Shown: piece after piece, positions 51,881 through 63,241 of the stretch | How positions within the stretch are numbered: position 1 is the stretch's first letter | Layout of the letters: each line of letters starts with the position of its first letter | Assembly: GCF_032452875.1 (NCBI RefSeq) | Contig: NW_026894306.1 | Location: 1 to 64,000, forward strand | DNA length: 64,000 bases | Direction of reading: 5' to 3' | DNA from: Bos javanicus | Taxonomy: Eukaryota; Chordata; Mammalia; Artiodactyla; Bovidae | Notes under the pieces: generated by a model | What the model was told of the DNA's origin: nothing | What the model saw: only the letters and a program-made list of their open reading frames with translations | The model's database searches: none | Translations under genes and position numbers: made by a program

Positions 51881-53652
51881 CACATGATCAGTGTATGATA
51901 GCAAACATGATCAGCGCATGATCAGTCACATGATCAGCGCCATTAAGTCACGTGATCACTACATGATAGTCATGTGATCAGTCCATGCTCAGTCACGGTA
52001 TCAGTGCATGATCAGCCACGTGATCAGTGCATGATCTGTCACAAGATTAGTGTATGATCATCCGCGTGATCAGTGCATGGGCAGTCACGTGATCAGTGCA
52101 TGATATAGACGTGAACAGTGCATGATCAGTCTCGTGATCAGTGCATGATCAGTCACGTGATCAGTGCATGATCAGCCACGTGATCAGTGCATGATCAGCC
52201 ACGTGATCAGTGCATGATCAGTACGTGATCAGTGCATGATCAGTCACGTGACCAGTACATGGTAGCTACGTGATCAGTGCATGATCAGCCACGTGATCAG
52301 TGCATGATAGCCACGTGATCAGTGCATGATCAGCCACGTGATCAGTGCATGATCAGCCACGTGATCAGTGCATGATCAGTCATGATCAGTGCATGATCAG
52401 TCACGTGATCAGTGCATGTAGCTACGTGATCATTGCATGATCAGCCACGTGATCAGTGCATGATAGCCACGTGATCAGTGCATGATCAGTCACGTGATCA
52501 GTGCATGATCAGTCACGTGATCAGTGCATGATCAGTCACGTGATCAGTGCATGATAGCTACGTGATCAGTGCATGATCAGCCACGTGATCAGTGCATGAT
52601 AGCCACGTGATCAGTGCATGATCAGTCACGTGATCAGTGCATGATCAGTCACGTGATCAGTGCATGATCAGTCACGTGATCAGTGCATGATAGCCACGTG
52701 ATCAGTGCATGATCAGCCACGTGATCAGTGCATGATCAGCCACGTGATCAGTGCATGATCAGCCACGTGATCAGTGCATGATCAATTACGTGATCAGTGC
52801 ATGATCAGTCACGTGATCAGTACATGATAGCTACGTGATCATTGCATGATCAGCCACGTGATCAGTGCATGATAGCCACGTGATCAGTGCATGATAGCCA
52901 CGTGATCAGTGCATGATCAGTCATGTGATCAGTGTGTGATCAGCCACGTGATCAGTGCATGATATCCACGTGATCAGTGCATGAGAGCCACGTGATCAGT
53001 GCATGATCAGTCACGTGATACATGTGTGATCAGCCACGTGATCAGTGCATGATGAGCCACGTGATCAGTGCAGGATCAATTGCGTGATCAGTGCATGATC
53101 AGTCACGTGACCAGTACATGGTTGCTACGTGATCGTTGCATGATCAGCCACGTGAGCAGAGCATGATAGCCACGTGGTCAGTGCATGATCAGTCACGTGA
53201 TCAGTGCATGATCAGTCACGTGAACAGTGCATGATCATTTACGTGATCTTTGCATGATCAGTCACGTTACCAGTATATGGTTGCTACGTGATCATTCCAT
53301 GACGAGCCACGTGAGCAGTGCATGATAGCCACGTGATGTGTGCATGAGTTACGTGAGCAGAGTATGATCAGCCACGTGATCAGTGCATGAGTGCCACGTG
53401 ATCAGTGCATGATATGTCACGTGACAGGTGTGTGATCAGCCACGTGAACAGTGCATGTTCAGCCACGTGATCAGTGCATGATAGCCACGTGATCAGTGCA
53501 TGATCAGCCACGTGATCAGTGCATGGTCAGACACGTGAACAGTGTATGATCAGCCACGTGATCAGTGCATGATATCCAAGTGATCAGTGCATGATCATCA
53601 CGTGATCAGTGTATGATCAGCCACGTGAACAGTGCATGCTCAGTCACGTGAT
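51881..53652 (+). repeat. Array block 24 (consensus-rich insert)
   Basis: Normal to monomer 12 and from about monomer 33 (GATCAATTACGTG near 52,780) onward. Between about 52,130 and 52,760 the expected variants are replaced by a run of almost perfect consensus monomers, including perfect neighbours at 52,468-52,513. No gene is present. Confidence 0.88.
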
Positions 53653-53895
53653 CTGGGCCTGCTGAGCTGCGTGATTACTGTCTGCTCATCTGCTTGACAA
53701 TTGCCAGCTGAGCTGCACGATTCCTGCCTGTCATCTGCTTGACAATTGCCAGCTGTGCTGCGTAATTCCTGCCTGCTCAGCTGCTTGATTATTGCCAGCT
53801 GAGCAGCATGATTCCTCACACCTGAGTTCCATGATTATTGCCTGCTGACTGTTTGATTCGTGCCTACTCAGCTCTTTGTTTATTGCCTCCAGAGG
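53653..53895 (+). repeat. HOR core, copy 25 (243 bp)
   Basis: Full-length majority core; first part of the reference unit. Confidence 0.96.
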
Positions 53896-55556
53896 CACAT
53901 GATCAGTGTATGATAGCAAACATGATCAGCGCATGATCAGTCACATGATCAGCGCCATTAAGTCACGTGATCACTACATGATAGTCATGTGATCAGTCCA
54001 TGCTCAGTCACGGTATCAGTGCATGATCAGCCACGTGATCAGTGCATGATCTGTCACAAGATTAGTGTATGATCATCCACGTGATCAGTGCACGGGCAGT
54101 CATGTGATCAGTGCATGATATAGACGTGAACAGTGCATGATCAGTCTCGTGATCAGTGCATGATAGCCACGTGATCAGTGCATGATCAGTCACCTGATGG
54201 GTGTATGATCATTCACGTGACCTGTACATGGTAGCTACATGATCATTGCATGATCAGCCACGTGAGTAGTTCATGATAGCCACGTGATCACTGCATGATC
54301 AGTCACGTGATCAGTGCATGATCAGTCATGTGACCAGTACATGGTAGCTGCGTGATCATGGCATGATCAGCCACGTGAGCAGTGCATGATAGCCACGTGA
54401 TCAGTGCATGATCAGACACGAGATCAGTGCATGATCAGTCACGTGATCAGTGCATGATCAGCCACGTGATCAGTGCATGACCAGGCACGTGATCAGTGTA
54501 TGTCCAGCCAAGTGATCAGTGCATGATAGCCACGTGATCAGTGCATGATCAGTCACGTGATCAGTGCATGATCAGTTATGTGATCAGTGTATGATCAGCC
54601 ACGTGATCAGTGCATGATCAGCCACATGATCAGTGCATGATCAATTACGTGATCAGTGCATGATCAGTCACGTGACCAGTACATGGTAGCTACGTGATCA
54701 TTGCCTGATCAGCCACGTGATCAGTGCATGATAGCCACGTGATCAGTGCATGATAGCCACGTGATCAGTGCATGATCAGTCATGTGATACGTGTGTGATC
54801 AGCCACGTGATCAGTGCATGATATCCACGTGATCAGTGCATGACAGCCACGTGATCAGTGCATGAGAGCCACGTGATCAGTGCATGATCAGTCACGTGAT
54901 ACATGTGTGATCAGCCACGTGATCAGTGCATGATGAGCCACGTGATCAGTGCAGGATCAATTACGTGATCAGTGCATGATCAGTCACGTGACCAGTACAT
55001 GGTTGCTACGTGATCGTTGCATGATCAGCCACGTGAGCAGAGCATGATAGCCACGTGGTCAGTGCATGATCAGTCACGTGATCAGTACATGATCAGTCAC
55101 GTGAACAGTGCATGATCATTTACGTGATCTTTGCATGATCAGTCACGTTACCAGTATATGGTTGCTACGTGATCATTCCATGACGAGCCACGTGAGCAGT
55201 GCATGATAGCCACGTGATGTGTGCATGAGTTACGTGAGCAGAGTATGATCAGCCACGTGATCAGTGCATGAGTGCCACGTGATCAGTGCATGATATGTCA
55301 CGTGACAGGTGTGTGATCAGCCACGTGAACAGTGCATGTTCAGCCACGTGATCAGTGCATGATAGCCACGTGATCAGTGCATGATCAGTTACGTGAGCAG
55401 TGTATGATCAGCCACGTGATCAGTGCATGGTCAGACACGTGAACAGTGTATGATCAGCCACGTGATCAGTGCATGATATCCAAGTGATCAGTGCATGATC
55501 ATCACGTGATCAGTGTATGATCAGCCACGTGAACAGTGCATGCTCAGTCACGTGAT
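53896..55556 (+). repeat. Array block 25 (reference, 74 monomers)
   Basis: The reference order of 74 monomers with every landmark present. Exact GTCACGTGAC occurs three times (the starts of monomers 35, 49 and 63). Diverged CATGTG or CACATG forms sit at fixed places, for example monomers 1, 3, 5, 10, 20, 33 and 40. No gene is present. Confidence 0.93.
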
Positions 55557-55799
55557 CTGGGCCTGCTGAGCTGCGTGATTACTGTCTGCTCATCTGCTTG
55601 ACAATTGCCAGCTGAGCTGCACGATTCCTGCCTGTCATCTGCTTGACAATTGCCAGCTGTGCTGCGTAATTCCTGCCTGCTCAGCTGCTTGATTATTGCC
55701 AGCTGAGCAGCATGATTCCTCACACCTGAGTTCCATGATTATTGCCTGCTGACTGTTTGATTCGTGCCTACTCAGCTCTTTGTTTATTGCCTCCAGAGG
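55557..55799 (+). repeat. HOR core, copy 26 (243 bp)
   Basis: Full-length majority core with normal flanks. Confidence 0.96.
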
Positions 55800-57543
55800 C
55801 ACATGATCAGTGTATGATAGCAAACATGATCAGCGCATGATCAGTCACATGATCAGCGCCATTAAGTCACGTGATCACTACATGATAGTCATGTGATCAG
55901 TCCATGCTCAGTCACGGTATCAGTGCATGATCAGCCACGTGATCAGTGCATGATCTGTCACAAGATTAGTGTATGATCATCCACGTGATCAGTGCACGGG
56001 CAGTCATGTGATCAGTGCATGATATAGACGTGAACAGTGCATGATCAGTCTCGTGATCAGTGCATGATAGCCACGTGATCAGTGCATGATCAGTCACCTG
56101 ATGGGTGTATGATCATTCACGTGACCTGTACATGGTAGCTACATGATCATTGCATGATCAGCCACGTGAGTAGTTCATGATAGCCACGTGATCACTGCAT
56201 GATCAGTCACGTGATCAGTGCATGATCAGTCATGTGACCAGTACATGGTAGCTGCGTGATCATGGCATGATCAGCCACGTGAGCAGTGCATGATAGCCAC
56301 GTGATCAGTGCATGATCAGACACGAGATCAGTGCATGATCAGTCACGTGATCAGTGCATGATCAGCCACGTGATCAGTGCATGATCAGTCACGTGATCAG
56401 TGCATGATCAGCCACGTGATCAGTGCATGATCAGCCACGTGATCAGTGCATGATCAGCCACGTGATCAGTGCATGATAGCCACGTGATCAGTGCATGATC
56501 AGTCACGTGATCAGTGCATGATCAGTTATGTGATCAGTGTGATCAGCCACGTGATCAGTGCATGATCAGCCACGTGATCAGTGCATGATCAATTACGTGA
56601 TCAGTGCATGATCAGTCACGTGACCAGTACATGGTAGCTACGTGATCAGTGCATGATCAGCCACGTGATCAGTGCATGATAGCCACGTGATCAGTGCATG
56701 ATCATGATCGTGATGTGATCAGCCACGTGATCAGTGCATGATATCCACGTGATCAGTGCATGACAGCCACGTGATCAGTGCATGAGAGCCACGGGATCAG
56801 TGCATGATCAGTCACGTGATACATGTGTGATCAGCCACGTGATCAGTGCATGATGAGCCACGTGATCAGTGCAGGATCAATTACGTGATCAGTGCATGAT
56901 CAGTCACGTGACCAGTACATGGTTGCTACGTGATCGTTGCATGATCAGCCACGTGAGCAGAGCATGATAGCCACGTGGTCAGTGCATGATCAGTCACGTG
57001 ATCAGTACATGATCAGTCACGTGAACAGTGCATGATCATTTACGTGATCTTGCATGATCAGTCACGTTACCAGTATATGGTTGCTACGTGATCATTCCAT
57101 GACGAGCCACGTGAGCAGTGCATGATAGCCACGTGATGTGTGCATGAGTTACGTGAGCAGAGTATGATCAGCCACGTGATCAGTGCATGAGTGCCACGTG
57201 ATCAGTGCATGATATGTCACGTGACAGGTGTGTGATCAGCCACGTGAACAGTGCATGTTCAGCCACGTGATCAGTGCATGATAGCCACGTGATCAGTGCA
57301 TGATCAGTTACGTGAGCAGTGTATGATCAGCCACGTGATCAGTGCATGATCAGCCACGTGATCAGTGCATGATCAGCCACGTGATCAGTGCATGATAGCC
57401 ACGTGATCAGTGCATGATCAGTCACGTGATCAGTGTATGATCAGCCACGTGATCAGTGCATGATATCCAAGTGATCAGTGCATGATCATCACGTGATCAG
57501 TGTATGATCAGCCACGTGAACAGTGCATGCTCAGTCACGTGAT
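55800..57543 (+). repeat. Array block 26 (two consensus-rich patches)
   Basis: Reference order, except for consensus monomers at about 56,380-56,480 where CCAGGC and GTCCAGCC landmarks belong, an irregular GATCATGATCGTGATGTG at 56,699-56,716 for monomers 39-40, and a few extra consensus monomers at about 57,340-57,440. No gene is present. Confidence 0.89.
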
Positions 57544-57786
57544 CTGGGCCTGCTGAGCTGCGTGATTACTGTCTGCTCATCTGCTTGACAATTGCCAGCT
57601 GAGCTGCACGATTCCTGCCTGTCATCTGCTTGACAATTGCCAGCTGTGCTGCGTAATTCCTGCCTGCTCAGCTGCTTGATTATTGCCAGCTGAGCAGCAT
57701 GATTCCTCACACCTGAGTTCCATGATTATTGCCTGCTGACTGTTTGATTCGTGCCTACTCAGCTCTTTGTTTATTGCCTCCAGAGG
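57544..57786 (+). repeat. HOR core, copy 27 (243 bp)
   Basis: Full-length majority core with normal flanks. Confidence 0.96.
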
Positions 57787-59400
57787 CACATGATCAGTGT
57801 ATGATAGCAAACATGATCAGCGCATGATCAGTCACATGATCAGCGCCATTAAGTCACGTGATCACTACATGATAGTCATGTGATCAGTCCATGCTCAGTC
57901 ACGGTATCAGTGCATGATCAGCCACGTGATCAGTGCATGATCTGTCACAAGATTAGTGTATGATCATCCACGTGATCAGTGCACGGGCAGTCATGTGATC
58001 AGTGCATGATATAGACGTGAACAGTGCATGATCAGTCTCGTGATCAGTGCATGATAGCCACGTGATCAGTGCATGATCAGTCACCTGATGGGTGTATGAT
58101 CATTCACGTGACCTGTACATGGTAGCTACATGATCATTGCATGATCAGCCACGTGAGTAGTTCATGATAGCCACGTGATCACTGCATGATCAGTCACGTG
58201 ATCAGTGCATGATCAGTCATGTGACCAGTACATGGTAGCTGCGTGATCATGGCATGATCAGCCACGTGAGCAGTGCATGATAGCCACGTGATCAGTGCAT
58301 GATCAGACACGAGATCAGTGCATGATCAGTCACGTGATCAGTGCATGATCAGGCACGTGATCAGTGTATGTCCAGCCAAGTGATCAGTGCATGATAGCCA
58401 CGTGATCAGTGCATGATCAGTCACGTGATCAGTGCATGATCAGTTATGTGATCAGTGTATGATCAGCCACGTGATCAGTGCATGATCAGCCACATGATCA
58501 GTGCATGATCAATTACGTGATCAGTGCATGATCAGTCACGTGACCAGTACATGGTAGCTCGTGATCATTGCCTGATCAGCCACGTGATCAGTGCATGATA
58601 GCCACGTGATCAGTGCATGATCAGTCATGTGATACGTGTGTGATCAGCCACGTGATCAGTGCATGATATCCACGTGATCAGTGCATGACAGCCACGTGAT
58701 CAGTGCATGAGAGCCACGGGATCAGTGCATGATCAGTCACGTGATACATGTGTGATCAGCCACGTGATCAGTGCATGATGAGCCACGTGATCAGTGCAGG
58801 ATCAATTACGTGATCAGTGCATGATCAGTCACGTGACCAGTACATGGTTGCTACGTGATCGTTGCATGATCAGCCACGTGAGCAGAGCATGATAGCCACG
58901 TGGTCAGTGCATGATCAGTCACGTGATCAGTACATGATCAGTCACGTGAACAGTGCATGATCATTTACGTGATCTTTGCATGATCAGTCACGTTACCAGT
59001 ATATGGTTGCTACGTGATCATTCCATGACAGCCACGTGAGCAGTGCATGATAGCCACGTGATGTGTGCATGAGTTACGTGAGCAGAGTATGATCAGCCAC
59101 GTGATCAGTGCATGAGTGCCACGTGATCAGTGCATGATATGTCACGTGACAGGTGTGTGATCAGCCACGTGAACAGTGCATGTTCAGCCACGTGATCAGT
59201 GCATGATAGCCACGTGATCAGTGCATGATCAGTTACGTGAGCAGTGTATGATCAGCCACGTGATCAGTGCATGGTCAGACACGTGAACAGTGTATGATCA
59301 GCCACGTGATCAGTGCATGATATCCAAGTGATCAGTGCATGATCATCACGTGATCAGTGTATGATCAGCCACGTGAACAGTGCATGCTCAGTCACGTGAT
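57787..59400 (+). repeat. Array block 27 (two monomers lost)
   Basis: Reference order, lacking monomer 25 near 58,340 and one GATAGCC monomer near 58,610. These are the same two losses as in block 21. No gene is present. Confidence 0.91.
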
Positions 59401-59643
59401 CTGGGCCTGCTGAGCTGCGTGATTACTGTCTGCTCATCTGCTTGACAATTGCCAGCTGAGCTGCACGATTCCTGCCTGTCATCTGCTTGACAATTGCCAG
59501 CTGTGCTGCGTAATTCCTGCCTGCTCAGCTGCTTGATTATTGCCAGCTGAGCAGCATGATTCCTCACACCTGAGTTCCATGATTATTGCCTGCTGACTGT
59601 TTGATTCGTGCCTACTCAGCTCTTTGTTTATTGCCTCCAGAGG
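59401..59643 (+). repeat. HOR core, copy 28 (243 bp)
   Basis: Full-length majority core with normal flanks. Confidence 0.96.
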
Positions 59644-61210
59644 CACATGATCAGTGTATGATAGCAAACATGATCAGCGCATGATCAGTCACATGATCAG
59701 CGCCATTAAGTCACGTGATCACTACATGATAGTCATGTGATCAGTCCATGCTCAGTCACGGTATCAGTGCATGATCAGCCACGTGATCAGTGCATGATAG
59801 TCATGTGATCAGTGCATGATATAGATGTGAACAGTGCATGATCAGTCTCGTGATCAGTGCATGATAGCCACGTGATCAGTGCATGATCAGTCACCTGATG
59901 GGTGTATGATCATTCACGTGACCTGTACATGGTAGCTACATGATCATTGCATGATCAGCCACGTGAGTAGTTCATGATAGCCACGTGATCACTGCATGAT
60001 CAGTCACGTGATCAGTGCATGATCAGTCATGTGACCAGTACATGGTAGCTGCGTGATCATGGCATGATCAGCCACGTGAGCAGTGCATGATAGCCACGTG
60101 ATCAGTGCATGATCAGACACGAGATCAGTGCATGATCAGTCACGTGATCAGTGCATGATCAGCCACGTGATCAGTGCATGACCAGGCACGTGATCAGTGT
60201 ATGTCCAGCCAAGTGATCAGTGCATGATAGCCACGTGATCAGTGCATGATCAGTCACGTGATCAGTGCATGATCAGTTATGTGATCAGTGTATGATCAGC
60301 CACGTGATCAGTGCATGATCAGCCACATGATCAGTGCATGATCAATTACGTGATCAGTGCATGATCAGTCACGTGACCAGTACATGGTAGCTACGTGATC
60401 ATTGCCTGATCAGCCACGTGATCAGTGCATGATAGCCACGTGATCAGTGCATGATAGCCACGTGATCAGTGCATGATCAGTCATGTGATACGTGTGTGAT
60501 CAGCCACGTGATCAGTGCATGATATCCACGTGATCAGTGCATGACAGCCACGTGATCAGTGCATGAGAGCCACGGGATCAGTGCATGATCAGTCACGTGA
60601 TACATGTGTGATCAGCCACGTGATCAGTGCATGATGAGCCACGTGATCAGTGCAGGATCAATTACGTGATCAGTGCATGATCAGTCACGTGACCAGTACA
60701 TGGTTGCTACGTGATCGTTGCATGATCAGCCACGTGAGCAGAGCATGATAGCCACGTGGTCAGTGCATGATCAGTCACGTGATCAGTACATGATCAGTCA
60801 CGTGAACAGTGCATGATCATTTACGTGATCTTTGCATGATCAGTCACGTTACCAGTATATGGTTGCTACGTGATCATTCCATGACGAGCCACGTGAGCAG
60901 TGCATGATAGCCACGTGATGTGTGCATGAGTTCGTGAGCAGAGTATGATCAGCCACGTGATCAGTGCATGAGTGCCACGTGATCAGTGCATGATATGTCA
61001 CGTGACAGGTGTGTGATCAGCCACGTGAACAGTGCATGTTCAGCCACGTGATCAGTGCATGATAGCCACGTGATCAGTGCATGATCAGTTACGTGAGCAG
61101 TGTATGATCAGCCACGTGATCAGTGCATGATATCCAAGTGATCAGTGCATGATCATCACGTGATCAGTGTATGATCAGCCACGTGAACAGTGCATGCTCA
61201 GTCACGTGAT
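59644..61210 (+). repeat. Array block 28 (four monomers lost)
   Basis: Monomers 7-9 are collapsed near 59,790-59,800: the ATCTGTCAC and CACAAGATTAG landmarks are absent. Monomers 68-69 are missing near 61,120. The deficit is about 94 bp. Otherwise in reference order. No gene is present. Confidence 0.9.
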
Positions 61211-61453
61211 CTGGGCCTGCTGAGCTGCGTGATTACTGTCTGCTCATCTGCTTGACAATTGCCAGCTGAGCTGCACGATTCCTGCCTGTCATCTGCTTGA
61301 CAATTGCCAGCTGTGCTGCGTAATTCCTGCCTGCTCAGCTGCTTGATTATTGCCAGCTGAGCAGCATGATTCCTCACACCTGTGTTCCATGATTATTGCC
61401 TGCTGACTGTTTGATTCGTGCCTACTCAGCTCTTTGTTTATTGCCTCCAGAGG
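61211..61453 (+). repeat. HOR core, copy 29 (243 bp)
   Basis: Full length, with the minority reading CCTGTGTTCC. Confidence 0.95.
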
Positions 61454-62998
61454 CACATGATCAGTGTATGATAGCAAACATGATCAGCGCATGATCAGTC
61501 ACATGATCAGCGCCATTAAGTCACGTGATCACTACATGATAGTCATGTGATCAGTCCATGCTCAGTCACGGTATCAGTGCATGATCAGCCACGTGATCAG
61601 TGCATGATCTGTCACAAGATTAGTGTATGATCATCCACGTGATCAGTGCACGGGCAGTCATGTGATCAGTGCATGATATAGACGTGAACAGTGCATGATC
61701 AGTCACCTGATGGGTGTATGATCATTCACGTGACCTGTACATGGTAGCTACATGATCATTGCATGATCAGCCACGTGAGTAGTTCATGATAGCCACGTGA
61801 TCACTGCATGATCAGTCACGTGATCAGTGCATGATCAGTCATGTGACCAGTACATGGTAGCTGCGTGATCATGGCATGATCAGCCACGTGAGCAGTGCAT
61901 GATAGCCACGTGATCAGTGCATGATCAGTCACGTGATCAGTGCATGATCAGTCACGTGATCAGTGCATGATCAGGCACGTGATCAGTGTATGTCAGCCAA
62001 GTGATCAGTGCATGATAGCCACGTGATCAGTGCATGATCAGTCACGTGATCAGTGCATGATCAGTTATGTGATCAGTGTATGATCAGCCACGTGATCAGT
62101 GCATGATCAGCCACATGATCAGTGCATGATCAATTACGTGATCAGTGCATGATCAGTCACGTGACCTGTACATGGTAGCTACGTGATCAGTGCATGATAG
62201 CCACGTGATCAGTGCATGATCAGTCATGTGATACGTGTGTGATCAGCCACGTGATCAGTGCATGATATCCACGTGATCAGTGCATGACAGCCACGTGATC
62301 AGTGCATGAGAGCCACGGGATCAGTGCATGATCAGTCACGTGATACATGTGTGATCAGCCACGTGATCAGTGCATGATGAGCCACGTGATCAGTGCAGGA
62401 TCAATTACGTGATCAGTGCATGATCAGTCACGTGACCAGTACATGGTTGCTACGTGATCGTTGCATGATCAGCCACGTGAGCAGAGCATGATAGCCACGT
62501 GGTCAGTGCATGATCAGTCACGTGATCAGTACATGATCAGTCACGTGAACAGTGCATGATCATTCGTGATCTTTGCATGATCAGTCACGTTACCAGTATA
62601 TGGTTGCTACGTGATCATTCCATGACGAGCCACGTGAGCAGTGCATGATAGCCACGTGATGTGTGCATGAGTTACGTGAGCAGAGTATGATCAGCCACGT
62701 GATCAGTGCATGAGTGCCACGTGATCAGTGCATGATATGTCACGTGACAGGTGTGTGATCAGCCACGTGAACAGTGCATGTTCAGCCACGTGATCAGTGC
62801 ATGATAGCCACGTGATCAGTGCATGATCAGTTACGTGAGCAGTGTATGATCAGCCACGTGATCAGTGCATGGTCAGACACGTGAACAGTGTATGATCAGC
62901 CACGTGATCAGTGCATGATATCCAAGTGATCAGTGCATGATCATCACGTGATCAGTGTATGATCAGCCACGTGAACAGTGCATGCTCAGTCACGTGAT
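61454..62998 (+). repeat. Array block 29 (about five monomers lost)
   Basis: Small losses at about 61,700 (monomers 12-13), 61,960 (one monomer near 25) and 62,190 (about two of monomers 36-38). The rest is in reference order. No gene is present. Confidence 0.9.
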
Positions 62999-63241
62999 CT
63001 GGGCCTGCTGAGCTGCGTGATTACTGTCTGCTCATCTGCTTGACAATTGCCAGCTGAGCTGCACGATTCCTGCCTGTCATCTGCTTGACAATTGCCAGCT
63101 GTGCTGCGTAATTCCTGCCTGCTCAGCTGCTTGATTATTGCCAGCTGAGCAGCATGATTCCTCACACCTGAGTTCCATGATTATTGCCTGCTGACTGTTT
63201 GATTCGTGCCTACTCAGCTCTTTGTTTATTGCCTCCAGAGG
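62999..63241 (+). repeat. HOR core, copy 30 (243 bp)
   Basis: Full-length majority core with normal flanks; the last one in the window. Confidence 0.96.

Larger units (their letters stand above)
53653..55556 (+). repeat. Reference higher-order repeat unit (1,904 bp, about 84 monomers)
   Basis: Chosen as the reference because it is complete, regular and matches its neighbours. It runs from one core start to the base before the next. By hand I count 10 core monomers plus 74 array monomers, averaging 22.7 bp. Recognisable landmarks in order are: GCCATTAAGT (monomer 3), CACAAGATTAG (8), CACCTGATGGG (14), GATCATGGCATG (21), CACGAGATC (24), GATACGTGTGTG (40), GATACATGTGTG (45), GCAGGATCAAT (47), CACGTTACCAGTATATGG (56), GATGTGTGCATGAG (59), GACAGGTGTGTG (63), CCAAGTGATC (70-71). 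About 46 of the 74 array monomers keep an exact CACGTG. Confidence 0.9.
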
